DNA of 64,000 nucleotides from Rhizophlyctis rosea (taxonomy: Eukaryota; Chytridiomycota; Chytridiomycetes; Rhizophlyctidales; Rhizophlyctidaceae). The stretch lies in assembly GCA_027596075.1 (NCBI GenBank), contig JADGJC010000026.1, forward strand, positions 62,001 to 126,000. Direction: 5' to 3'. A program made the position numbers and the translations under genes. Below are positions 1-9,723 of the stretch, in pieces (positions within the stretch are counted from its first letter, which is position 1; every line of letters begins with the position of its first letter). The notes below the pieces were generated by a model that had not been told where the DNA came from, did not search any database, and was given only the letters and a program-made list of their open reading frames with translations.

Positions 1-2
1 CT

Positions 3-863
3 CAAGCCAAACCCGTTCAAAATGAAGTGAAGTCGCCCGTACCTGTTCCATCGAAACCGAAGAAATCCAAAGGCGCTCAGTCCAAAGTGGTACCACTTAC
101 CCTCTCTCAAATTCAAATGAAAGTGGCGCAACCGAAGTTTGCTCTGCCTCAAGCGTCAACCATCGAAGGCGAGTTCCCCAAAGACATCATCCCCAAAACC
201 GACGAACCACGTATACAATCATACCCCGACCTCATCGAAGACCTCCTCGGTAAACCCTACTACATCTCCATCAAATACGATGGCACCTCCGCCACGTACT
301 TCATCGACCCTACGACACACGCCTTCACAGTGTGCAGCCGCAATCGCCGGATGGTTCTACCAAACTCCCTCACCCTTGCCCAAGTCGAATCCACCCTCAC
401 AACCGGCAAAACAGACGCAGACACGTACTGGCAACCTGCCGTCCTCCACCGCCTCCCCGAAAAGCTCAACGCCCTCCACCCAAACATCGCCATCCAAGCC
501 GAGATCTACGGGCCCCGCATCCAGAAAAACCCGCTGGAGGTGCCCCATCTGCGCCTGGCGGCGTTCAACGCGTACGACCTGACGACGGGACAGTACCTCC
601 CTTACGCGGATCTCAAGCGGGTGTGCGGGGACTTGGACATTGAGATGTGCGAGGTGGTGGAGGTTGGGGAGAAATTTGCGTATGGGGATGTGGAGGTGTT
701 GTTGAAGATGGCGAAGGGGGTGTATAAGGGGACGGACAATCCGAGGGAGGGGATTGTGGTGAGGCCGCAGGTTGAGAAGGTGACTCGGAGGTACAAGGCC
801 GTCAGGAGGTTGAGTTTCAAGGTTATCAACAATGACTTTTTGTTGTTGAAGGAGAAAAAGTGA
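3..863 (+). CDS. RNA ligase of the Rnl5 / DRB0094 type, 5' end outside the window
   Basis: Predicted ATP-dependent RNA ligase that would seal nicked RNA 3'-OH/5'-phosphate ends. The frame is open from base 3 with no in-frame ATG before the conserved part (the first candidate, at 27, is GTG), so the CDS enters from the left edge. Nucleotidyltransferase motifs run in order: motif I KYDGTSA with the adenylated Lys about 85 residues into the visible part, the IPKTDEPRIQ box before it, AEIYGPRI (motif III region), EGIVVRP (motif IV) and LSFKVINNDF (motif V), then only a short basic tail. A nucleotidyltransferase domain at the C-terminus with nothing after it fits the Rnl5 group (Deinococcus and Naegleria enzymes), whose OB domain is N-terminal and would lie left of the window. 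The visible N-terminus is a Lys/Pro-rich linker. The assignment rests on motif order and spacing. Confidence 0.8.
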   Translation, partial: QAKPVQNEVKSPVPVPSKPKKSKGAQSKVVPLTLSQIQMKVAQPKFALPQASTIEGEFPKDIIPKTDEPRIQSYPDLIEDLLGKPYYISIKYDGTSATYFIDPTTHAFTVCSRNRRMVLPNSLTLAQVESTLTTGKTDADTYWQPAVLHRLPEKLNALHPNIAIQAEIYGPRIQKNPLEVPHLRLAAFNAYDLTTGQYLPYADLKRVCGDLDIEMCEVVEVGEKFAYGDVEVLLKMAKGVYKGTDNPREGIVVRPQVEKVTRRYKAVRRLSFKVINNDFLLLKEKK

Positions 864-1609
864 GGGGTGGAGTTTGTAGGGGGATTGTGCGGATAGGTAG
901 GAGGGAGACAATTTTGCGTGGGGTGGTGGGTGGGGCTTTCCGTTTGGAGTACTGCATTGCTGTAAATTTTTCTTTGAAGTATGTACGTTTTTTTGCGATA
1001 TCAACATGTAATATATGCATAGTACGAAGGCGTGGTTGCGGGGGGAAGAAATGAGTGAAATGCACCGATTGAGGAAATTCCGTCTTGAATACAGACAAGC
1101 TTAAAATTTCGGGAATCGGATCTGGGTTGGGTGGGGTAACAAATGGACGGTATTGCACGTTCTTTGCGAGGAAACGATGCTCGCTTTACTAATAGGTAGG
1201 TATATTCAGTTTTTCCACCTGCATGTGTCAATTACAATCGTCCATGCCGCTTGATGGTTCATGTATCTTCGACATAACAGCATCGAGATACATTTTCCCT
1301 CGGGCCATTTTGGAAGGTTCGACAATTTCTTTGAGCTCTCTTGTAGTGTATCTGGCAATTTCATGAGATTCAATGCCTTCCTTCTTAGATGTTAGGGAAA
1401 CTGCGCAATCGCCAGGACCCTGAGGCGTTCGTCCTGGTAAAAGCCACATCTAAGCCACACGTAGATCAATCAAGACAGAATCGCCACGCCAGCCTGCCCA
1501 GTCTCCATCTTTCCCCAACACTTTTCACGGATCTACAACATGGCTCTTGACATTCTCATGGAAGTCATTTATCCCAAGCTTGTCGACAATCAGCGTTGCT
1601 GTTCCCCAC

Positions 1610-1639
1610 CCATCCATCCATCCATCCATCCATCCATCC
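1610..1639. repeat. CCAT tetranucleotide microsatellite
   Basis: About seven uninterrupted CCAT units. On the minus strand it reads as Trp-Met-Asp-Gly repeats inside short open frames, which is an artefact of the repeat. Confidence 0.9.
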
Positions 1640-1723
1640 TCCCACACATACTCTCTCGCCCTTCTCTTTTGGATATCCTCAAGACCGGTATCGACCACAG
1701 GGCATTCGGCGGCGACATTTGTC

Positions 1724-1820
1724 CAAGGCACCGGCCACTCGATTCATCTTCGGCGAGCGGACATCGGCAGCGACAGCCACGCAAGGCACCGGCGACTCGG
1801 ATCCTCTTCGGCGAACGGTC
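1724..1820. repeat. Imperfect direct repeat, two copies of about 37-39 bp
   Basis: Copy one is at 1724-1760 and copy two at 1782-1820. Both start CAAGGCACCGGC and end in TCTTCGGCGA(G/A)CGG, separated by about 21 bp. The copies differ at a few bases. It sits just upstream of the 62-bp minisatellite. Confidence 0.75.
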
Positions 1821-1845
1821 AATGCGCGACCTCATAGTGGGCTAG

Positions 1846-2220
1846 CGGGGTGTACACACAGTAATACCGTGTATGAGGTGGTGGGACCGGTCTTAGTTGG
1901 GTTAGGAGAGGTGTATGCAACACTAATTCCGCATATGAGGTGGAGGGACCGACAGTAGCTGGGCTAGGAGAGGTGTATGCAACATTAATTCCGCATATGA
2001 GGTGGAGGGACCGACAGTAGCTGGGCTAGGAGAGGTGTATGCAACACTAATTCCGCGTATGAGGTGGTGGGACCGACTAGATGGGCTAGAAGAGGTGTAC
2101 GCACTACTAATTCCGCGTATGAGGTGGCGGGACAGAGGGCGACTTGGGGTGTACACACTCTAATAACGTGTATGAGGTGGTGGGACTGCGGGTTTCTGGG
2201 GTGTGCACAACCTAATAACG
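1846..2220. repeat. 62-bp minisatellite, about five to six copies
   Basis: The anchor GAGGTGG recurs at 1875, 1937, 1999, 2061, 2121 and 2174, giving periods of 62, 62, 62, 60 and 53 bp. The central units are nearly identical and share GGGCTAGGAGAGGTGTATGC and AATTCCGC(A/G)TAT. The outer units are shorter and more diverged, as expected for an array growing by slippage or unequal exchange at its centre. It encodes no consistent frame. Confidence 0.9.
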
Positions 2221-2532
2221 TGCAGTGGAAATGATGGACAAGTCCTTTCAGGTGAGTGGTTTTTGGGAAGTCGTTCCGCATCACTAACATGGCTTATTTG
2301 AAGTTACGGGCGCTTGTGGAAGTCAGGCCAAAACGACCGTGACAGCTGGTGGCCCTCGTGGCAAGTTCTTTGTTTCGCTTCATTGGTATATTCAGTTGCG
2401 ACGGATGGGCCAGGGCGTTTCGACAACATCAATGATTGTATAAATTAAGGAAATATACATGCATGCATTTAAAAAATAGGCTCTATGGATCTTATACACA
2501 ATTGATTTACTCCTACCCGCGCTCGGCCCATT

Positions 2533-3831
2533 CTACTGCTCCTTATTCAACCGAGCAGCAATTTTCCACTCTTCGAAAGGATCTCTCGTTAGCCACTTTT
2601 CCATGACGATGTACTCTTCTATGTCCTGCGGGTTCTTTGGGTCTCCACCGATGAGTTTTCCGTCTTTGTAGACGGCTACGGTCTATGATGGGAAATTGAG
2701 AGTCACCACGTAAGTTGATGTTTCCGGATTGCCATCAAAGCCCCAAGCAACACACGGCCGCCCGTGAGGGCAGGCGAGAAGGGTTCGCAGGAGCCAGATG
2801 TCAAACTCTTTTACCTGCTTCAAATTGACCCTCACTGTGACTTGGGCGATTTTGTGCTCTGTGTCTTTGTCCATCATGACCTTTGCGGAGGTGATGTTGA
2901 CGGTTGCTGGGGGTTTGACACGGCCGTGGGATTGCCAGTCCATGTTGACGCCGGAGAGGTGTTTTAGTTCGCGTCCTAGTGTCTGTTACGATTTTGAGTT
3001 GGATAAGTCGTCGGTCATTGTGAAACATGTGCTAACAATAAAGCCCCTACCGCGTACATCCCGTCCGTGACTAGTTCCCGTAACATTTCGCGGTCCGCTC
3101 TGATGGTGACAAGAGACGTTAGAACATTTGGTCATGGTGTAGCCTTCGAAATTATGTTCAAAAGGAACTACGTACCTGGCGTAGGCCTGGTTGAATTCGA
3201 TGTACTTCTCTTCTGCCAGCGGCGCGAATTTAGCGGCTTTCCATCCTTTGATGGCTTTTCTTATTTGCCACGTTCTGAAGTTCCCTGTTGTTAGGATGTA
3301 CCATATGAAGAGCGAATATGACGATCCTCCTTACGCTGAAAACGATCGGAATAATCTAACAAGTCTCTCCTTGGTTTCTGGCCATCCTCCTCGGAAGGGG
3401 TTCTGAAAACTTGCTGGCGGTACGTATGGGTCTTTTGAAGCCAGAAGGCCGTCAGTTGGTAGCACAGCTTGAATGGTATACTTAAAGGGTGCATACCTAG
3501 GATCTGCATCTCTACTATCCGTGCGCGTGCGAAACTGTTCCATCGTGTTTGCGTGTGGGAGAGGGAGGTGACTGCTGGCAAACTTCTGACGCGGATGGAA
3601 GGTTGAAGAGTGGAAGAGGGAAGTTGAACGAGAAGCGGTTGGAGGAGACGTATTGTAGACGTTTTGAGCCCGACGTTGTGTATTAGGGACGGCATCATGG
3701 CGAGAAGACGGAGATGCTTGCGTGGTTTGGATATGAGAGTAAACGGTTGTCGACGGGAGATGAAGACTAAAGTGGATATAGCGGGATGAGCAAAAGAGAT
3801 GGGGACAGACCACAGGAGCAATTTTTGGCAA
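2533..3831 (-). CDS. MRPL45: Mitochondrial large-subunit ribosomal protein mL45 / Mba1-like (Tim44-like fold)
   Basis: Matrix protein of the mitochondrial 54S ribosomal subunit, associated with the inner membrane near the tunnel exit. Five exons can be joined in frame: 3831-3335, 3274-3176, 3099-3051, 2982-2815 and 2682-2533, giving about 320 aa. The N-terminus is rich in Ser, Arg and Pro with few acidic residues, as in a matrix presequence. Exon 2 gives an amphipathic helix (IRKAIKGWKAAKF). The last exons carry the Tim44-like half: VNITSAKVMMDKDTEHKIAQ, then TVAVYKDGKLIGG and EEYIVMEKWLTRDP, matching the conserved ending of mL45. Donors include GTAAGG, GTACG and GTAAAA. The first exon's start is the least certain part, because an overlapping frame is open to 3851. 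Confidence 0.82.
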
Positions 3832-4050
3832 GAGTGAATCAGAATCGGCATCTCAACGATGGCACGTGATACAAGTTCGTGGCGGTGTGGCGCTGACTGA
3901 CGACCTTGCCCTCCGGCATCTTACGGAACTCCTCGCACATGAGATCGGCTCTCCTTGACGCCCTGCTTCCCTCGTCCTCATCTCCTGCTTCTCTCCAGTG
4001 GATAGAGCTCATGAAGCAGTACGAAAGACTGCCAATACGAACTGTCGAAT

Positions 4051-5646
4051 ATGCCTGACGTTGCTGTGGACACACATCAAGCAAAAGTTACCTTCACACG
4101 ACCAAATAACGGTGTCGACTTTACTAGTGCGAAGAAAAGAAGTAGAACGGAGAGCGATGAGAGTGAGGAACAACCCGTCGATATCCACGTATGGTTCGCT
4201 ATGTGATGAAGATAGCTTTGCCACGTCCTTATAATTGTTTCAGCAGGTCAACGGTGAGCCGTCGGCTTCGAAGGGTAACGGCGCGGGAACAACTGAAATA
4301 GCAGGGGATGAGTTTGAATCCGATGGTGATGACCAGACAGCAAAGGTGATTTTGTGTACGAAGTTTGTATATTTGCCTTTCCTTGATCTCACCGTCAACG
4401 TCCTTTTGCAGCGAAGAAGACTAGTAGGTTCTTCACCAGACAAACCCTACTATTCCTCTGACGAGCAGTGGATCTTCAACGAGGATATGCTGCTTCACAC
4501 ACCTACATACGCGATTATGCCTACCCATACACTGTTGAAAGAGGAAGACTACAGGCGACGAGGTTGCCTATATATGGACAGATGTGCCGCCCAACTCGCT
4601 TTGTGCGTATCACCCACCGATATGGGATTCGGTACTGTGCTGATCTTTGCTCCCCTCCGAACACAGGCACGTTCACGCCCCGTCACATGCGACAGCCAAA
4701 ATACTCTTTCAACGGTTCTTCATGCGAAATGCACTATGCGAGGTCGACTATCGCGCCGCCGCTGCCGCCGCTCTATACCTCTCGACCAAATACCACAACA
4801 GCCAATACCGTCAGCTTGAGGATGTTGTTAAAGTATGCGCCGAACAAGCTGAAGAACGACATGTTGGTTCATTGAATTGTTGCGCAACTATGATTGTGCA
4901 CTTTGATTGATTGAGATCTCTTTCGACACAGAACCTTGTCAATTGGGAACGCAGAATAACCTACTTCGAGGTCGAGTTGTTAAAGTCCGTATGTTTCGAT
5001 CTCGACCCCGAAGTGCCGAGCGAGACAGCTGTGCAGCTCGTAAAAGGACACCATGGTAGGTGTCCCCTTTGTTTGCGCGAACGACCTTACAGGTAGAATT
5101 CCATATGAAACAGAACTTTACAGGATCTCATGACCTAGTTGAGGCCACTTTGGCGTACTGCCACGACGCGTAAGTTTCAGCATGTAGGTGATAGACTGCA
5201 TATGGAAGGATTGTGTAATGATCGATTATTGCGAATTTCTTGGAATTAGGCTCAACACAACACTCGCGCTGCGTATCACCGCGCGTCAAATCGGCCACGC
5301 CGCCGTGTACCTCGCATGTAAGCTCACGAGAAAAGAACTTTACACGCGAGAGGGGTCGATTTGGTGGCAAGACCTGGGTTTGGATGTACATAGTCTCAAC
5401 GGTAATGTTCTTCCCGTTTTGGCCCCACATCGATTGGCCGACGCTCATCATCGTTCCTTTTGCCTGTGCGACAAACTCTTATGTGTAACGTTTTGCTTCC
5501 TTCTTGCATTCCATCGGTCTTCTTTTGCATTCTATTCAGCCATCGGGTACGAGATTTTGGCGGTGACAAACGATGCGCGGTTTAAGGAGTTAGTACAGTG
5601 TCGGATGAAGAACTTGACTGCGAAAAAGGAAATGGAGACAGGATGA
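4051..5646 (+). CDS. Cyclin of the transcription type (K/T/L/C-like), CTD-kinase partner
   Basis: Regulatory subunit expected to bind a nuclear cyclin-dependent kinase acting in transcription or splicing. Eight exons join in phase: 4051-4188, 4244-4345, 4412-4602, 4667-4862, 4932-5055, 5124-5169, 5250-5401 and 5540-5646, giving about 351 aa. The start ATG at 4051 opens a short acidic/basic region with KKRSRTESDESEE, a likely nuclear signal. The first cyclin fold spans the exon 3-4 junction (SHATAKILFQRFFMRNAL, then AAAAALYLSTKYH) and continues in exon 5 (NWERRITYFEVELLKSVCFD). The second fold is in exons 6-7 (LNTTLALRITARQIGHAAVY, then LACKL). Order and spacing match the two-fold cyclin architecture of the C/H/K/T/L branch. 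I cannot tell which member it is. The short C-terminal helix is Lys-rich. Confidence 0.75.
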
Positions 5647-6336
5647 GGACGCACGATTTGGGGAATAGTTTGGGCAATGTGGTTGTGTAGGGACAGTATG
5701 GATGGGCCTATGCGTGGCATTACGGACGTTCTGGTTAGACTGGTCGTTCTCGGATAGGTGTGGGTGCTGGCTTTTCATGTAGGATAGCTTGTTTTTTTCT
5801 TCTATGCGTGTCTTCTGTGGATGGGGGTATCACCGCCGTACATTGATGTGCCTTGCAACCGCACCGGCTACCATCTACTCCGCAGACAAATCGCGTGTAA
5901 TCATCATTTGTAAATACAAAACAGCACAGTTTGATCGATTGGCTCTTTACATATTTTGTCCGATTCATCATCGGTGGGTGGATATGATCAAATCGGCATC
6001 AAAAGGAGACAAAGATTTCTATTTTTCTATACATATTTGTACGAGACCCTGCCTACCGAGGGGGAGGAATGGGTTGAACAGTAACAAGAAGAAGCACATA
6101 CGGACAAACTAAACACTCTAAAAACAAACAAATTGGAAACTACAAAACGCGAACAAGAAAAAGTATCTACAAGCACCAAAACAGGCAAACAGCCCCTCGT
6201 TGCCCCCCTTCTGAGATCCGAAAAATACAGAAGTCGACCTCCCCTCATTTACCTTATCCGCCAAAATCCTTTGTACAGACCCGTATCTCAATACATTGAG
6301 TTTCGGACCTCCAGGGTTTTCATGAGTGACACCACA
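5647..6336. other. Spacer between convergent genes, no gene seen
   Basis: About 690 bp between the stops of the cyclin (plus) and the disordered protein (minus), so it contains two 3' UTRs. It turns A-rich between about 6080 and 6180. No conserved frame or RNA fold was recognised. Confidence 0.6.
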
Positions 6337-8433
6337 TCAACTAACAACTTTGCCCATAACACCCTCCCCCCACCTCTTCCACGCCTTCTCCACTTTACCG
6401 AACAGCTTATTGCCTCCCACCGATCGAGTTTCCGCCCCTGCTACTGCCTTCCCACCTCCGCGTGGGAGAGTGACGAAGTGGTTCGGATCGGTTATGTGGA
6501 TTGGGATGTGGCCTTGGAAAAGGGGTGTGTCGATGGGTTGTATGGAGGGTGAATGTTCGGTGTCGGGGGTATGGTGGAGGGATGTGTGGAGGGAGGAAGT
6601 TTTGCTGCGTTGGGGGAGGGAGGTTGTGCGTTTTAGGTTTGTTGCGGTGGTTGGTGGGTTGGAGGGTTGGTGTGGGGGCAGGTCGGTTGGGGGGAGGTCG
6701 GAGGAGGAGGGGGGTGGAGGGGTGGATGTGGGTGTTGGGAGGGAGGAGGAGGAGGAGGATTCGGATGTTCGTTCGGGTGGTTGTTGGTATTGTTGGAACA
6801 TATCTACGACAGAAGGAGGAACAGGTGCTGGTATTGTTGGAGGTTCCGGAATCCCGTCATTCCCAATGTCGTTAATCGACACGCCGGACCCATTCCCACT
6901 TGCATTAAGCAACTCCCCTGTACTTCTCCTCCCGCTTAGTTTTCTCGACAACCAACTGCCCCTTGTTGGGCTCGCGCCATACTTTGCTGTTGCGATGGGC
7001 GGTGAGACCAACGTTTCTTGAATAAGTACCTCCTGCACATGTCCATTTATTCCGTCCCATCGATACACGTTTGGGGGCAAGTCCTTTGATGGCGCGACGC
7101 TCTTTATGGAATGCCGGCCGCGGATGCCGATGGAGAAGGAGTGGGAGCGTTTCAGGGATTGTGAAGGTGTTGACGATGAAATTTGGAGGAGGCTTTCGTG
7201 CGGTGTTAGGTCGAGGGAAGAGCTTTGTGTTTCTGCTGGGATGGGTGCTTGGGAAGTGATATCCGATGGGAAAAGAGACGAATGTGCTCGTCCGAAACTG
7301 GATGGTGGACTTTCGCGAATGGGGTCTTCAAGGTCGGGGGAGGATCTCATACCCTCCGTTACATGCTGTTCCCCGTCCACAGTGGGCTCGACAGTAGGCT
7401 CATCGTACGCCACCCGACTCCTCGACAATATCTCCGACGCACCACCACTCCCACCACTAAAACCCGACGATGCCGGCCAAGTATTCTGTCTACTCACCGC
7501 ACCCCTTTCCCCGTTCCTCCCCCCAACCTCATCCCAAAACTTCTCCCGCTCCTTCTCCTTCTCCCCAAACAAGCCCTCTAACCTCCACCACTTCTTCCCC
7601 AAACTTGTCCCACCACCACCGCCGCCCTCAACCTCCTCCTCCAGCTCCACCTGCTCGTAGTATATGATGTCCGGCTCATCAAGCGAGAACGTGACGGTTT
7701 TCTGCGGCTTGGTGAGGGCGTCTAGGGCGGGGGATTGGAGGCCGGGTTGGGTTGGGCGGCGGGGGAAGGGGGAGTTTTGGCCGCCGAAGGCGAAGGAGGT
7801 TGCGCGGGAGCGGTGGCGGGGGAGGGGTGTTGGGGCGCGGGGGAAGGGGGGTTCGATGGGGGAGGAGGGGGAGGAGGGGTGGTGGAAGGGGAAACGAACG
7901 GTGGTTGGGATGCCTATTGGTTGGGAGGGTGGGGAGTGGGGTGAGGCATAGGACGGTGGTGATGAGGATGTTGTTGTTGTGATGGGTGTAATGGAACGTG
8001 CGGTGTCATTGACGGGTTTGATGGTGGTAGGAAGGTGAGCATCGTCACTGCGGAACCCATGTAATCCCCACTCAGTCATCAACTCCTCCGAGGGGGACGC
8101 CTTCAATACCATATCATCCAACCCCAACCCTCCCGACCCATCCACCTTCGGTCTCGGCAACGAACCCCTAAACCCAAACTTAAACCCCGTCGTCCCCGTC
8201 GACGCCGACCGTGCCCGCATTTGTGAAAAGGTCGTGTCTTCTATTACGCTCGGCGGAGAAGGTAAAGGTTTACTTGGCCTCCTCTCAAAACTCTCTTGCT
8301 TCCTCGGACCGTTCTCCAAACCCTCTTGCTGCCTTCCAAACTCCGTCAGGAGAATCAACGACGACTTGCGTTCCGGTAAAGGAGGTATGAAAGGCGGACC
8401 GGGGATGCGTGTTAGCGTGGGATTATCAGACAT
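6337..8433 (-). CDS. Large disordered Ser/Pro-rich protein, unknown function
   Basis: A single uninterrupted 698-codon frame, the longest minus-strand frame here. No domain is recognised. The start MSDNPTLTRIPGPPFIPPLP sets a Pro-rich tone. Ser, Pro, Thr and Gly runs dominate, with poly-Gly near residue 270 and Ser/Pro stretches near 560-600. Ordered-looking islands are FKFGFRGSLPRPKVDG (around residue 87), SHSFSIGIRGRHSIKSV and LPPNVYRWDGINGHVQEVLI (around residues 430-460), SWLSRKLSGRRSTGELL, and a C-terminal amphipathic stretch (KLFGKVEKAWKRWGEGVMGK). Several RxxS-type basic/serine motifs suggest a phosphorylated signalling or scaffold protein, but that is a guess. No intron is needed. Antisense frames over it are shadows of its skewed composition. 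Confidence 0.65.
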   Translation of the reverse strand: MSDNPTLTRIPGPPFIPPLPERKSSLILLTEFGRQQEGLENGPRKQESFERRPSKPLPSPPSVIEDTTFSQMRARSASTGTTGFKFGFRGSLPRPKVDGSGGLGLDDMVLKASPSEELMTEWGLHGFRSDDAHLPTTIKPVNDTARSITPITTTTSSSPPSYASPHSPPSQPIGIPTTVRFPFHHPSSPSSPIEPPFPRAPTPLPRHRSRATSFAFGGQNSPFPRRPTQPGLQSPALDALTKPQKTVTFSLDEPDIIYYEQVELEEEVEGGGGGGTSLGKKWWRLEGLFGEKEKEREKFWDEVGGRNGERGAVSRQNTWPASSGFSGGSGGASEILSRSRVAYDEPTVEPTVDGEQHVTEGMRSSPDLEDPIRESPPSSFGRAHSSLFPSDITSQAPIPAETQSSSLDLTPHESLLQISSSTPSQSLKRSHSFSIGIRGRHSIKSVAPSKDLPPNVYRWDGINGHVQEVLIQETLVSPPIATAKYGASPTRGSWLSRKLSGRRSTGELLNASGNGSGVSINDIGNDGIPEPPTIPAPVPPSVVDMFQQYQQPPERTSESSSSSSLPTPTSTPPPPSSSDLPPTDLPPHQPSNPPTTATNLKRTTSLPQRSKTSSLHTSLHHTPDTEHSPSIQPIDTPLFQGHIPIHITDPNHFVTLPRGGGKAVAGAETRSVGGNKLFGKVEKAWKRWGEGVMGKVVS

Positions 8434-9723
8434 TGTCGTCTACGCGTGGCGGGGGGGGGGCGTGGTGAATGTAGAATTTGGATGGAGGACTTCGTCATGC
8501 ATAACCGACCAACAAGGGGGTGGGTTTCCTGGATCCCGGCGCATGCACGGGAGGAGGATACTATGATAGATAGTTAGTGATATCAGCCCCCGTATCTCAC
8601 TGCAACAGGCCGTCAGAATGGAGCAGGTTTTGAACGGTTTGAGGCAATGGAAAAGTCGCAATTGACAATGAAAGAGGCCTGCTTGAAAGTTCGCCCTTGC
8701 TGATGTCCGCTAGGTCTTTTGCACCGATATGGTTATGAAAAATTGTGGAGTGCACCAACCTCGTTTCCCCATTTCCTTTCCTTCCTGCAACTGCCTTCCA
8801 GCAGGAAGTGCGCAGCAGCCAGATTGTTGTACAGTCTGAGTTGACTCAACCATGTGGTTGGTATCCAACAGTTCCCGATTCCTGGATATTGGTTATCGAC
8901 CGCCGGTGTTATGTGAGCGGTCTTCCATTCCCAGAAGAACGGTCGTACGTTGTGCTACGGCCCTGGGGACTCCTGTTAGCTCCTGTTGTTTTGTTTACCG
9001 GAAAAAGCCACGCGAGAGGGCAGGAGTGTTTTGTTTACCGCGGGATTGGGTTGTGGGCTGGTTGGTTGTGTTTCGGTCTCAGAGCAAGCCGCGCCCGGCA
9101 CTTTTCGCCTGTCAAAATTTGTGTGAGGCTTGGCGTTATTTCGGTGTCCGATCCGGGTGGACGCGCCCTGGCTGATGGCATTGGCATTTCTGAAACGCTG
9201 AGATGACTTGAGCTGCTTTTGGCTACCATGAAGAAAATGCAAGGAAGACAGGAATGTCGAGTTTCGACAGTTTTAGTGAACCATATCTACCCTTTGTTAC
9301 CTAGTTCACTGTCTCGTGGGCGGAGGGATTGTCCAAACTTTTCTTTCAGCTTTTGCGTCTCAAGAGTCAAGATGGAGACTGCAGCTACAATCAAAACTTT
9401 GCAACTGAGACCAGGAATAGAGTGAAGTGATTGGTTACATTCAGGGACACCACTGGACAAGGTGAAAGCCTTTTGCAAGCCTTTTGGCTGTCGATCAATT
9501 CATCGCTCTGCCAGGCATGGCCAACCATTTTCACAAGTCAGTCGTAACAGTCAGGACCCCCGAGCACTCTCAATGAACATGCAACACTTTGATATTGTAT
9601 CGGACCTGCCAGTTTTTATTCACACCAGTATATGCTATATAATAAGAAAAAAAGTACATACAAAGTAAATCTAATGAATCGCTCCCATAGCGCCCAACAG
9701 CCCACCCTCATCAATCTCAAGAC
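8434..9723. other. 1.3-kb spacer, no supported gene
   Basis: Lies upstream of the disordered protein and downstream of the agmatinase. A C10-type homopolymer (read as G on the plus strand) is at about 8450. TGTTTTGTTTACCG occurs twice near 8990-9045. The plus-strand frame 8745-9206 has no domain and no convincing splice partners, so it is not called. Confidence 0.55.

Larger units (their letters stand above)
864..2532. other. Repeat-rich spacer without a supported gene
   Basis: About 1.7 kb between the RNA ligase and the mL45 gene. It holds a CCAT microsatellite, an imperfect 37-39 bp direct repeat and a 62-bp minisatellite, each listed separately. Short open frames on both strands (for example 1228-1449 minus and 1525-1731 minus) have no recognisable domain, and several of them are created by the tetranucleotide repeat. 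I see no RNA gene. Confidence 0.6.

Noticed and set aside
1228..1449. 73-codon minus frame with an alpha-helical look
   Set aside because: No domain, no supported upstream exon, and it lies in a repeat-rich spacer.
6326..7021. Long plus-strand frames opposite the 698-aa disordered protein
   Set aside because: They are Gly/Trp/Arg-rich mirror images of Ser/Pro codons on the minus strand and contain no domain.
8745..9206. 153-codon plus frame
   Set aside because: No recognised motif, no splice partners and no sign of codon bias matching the neighbours.
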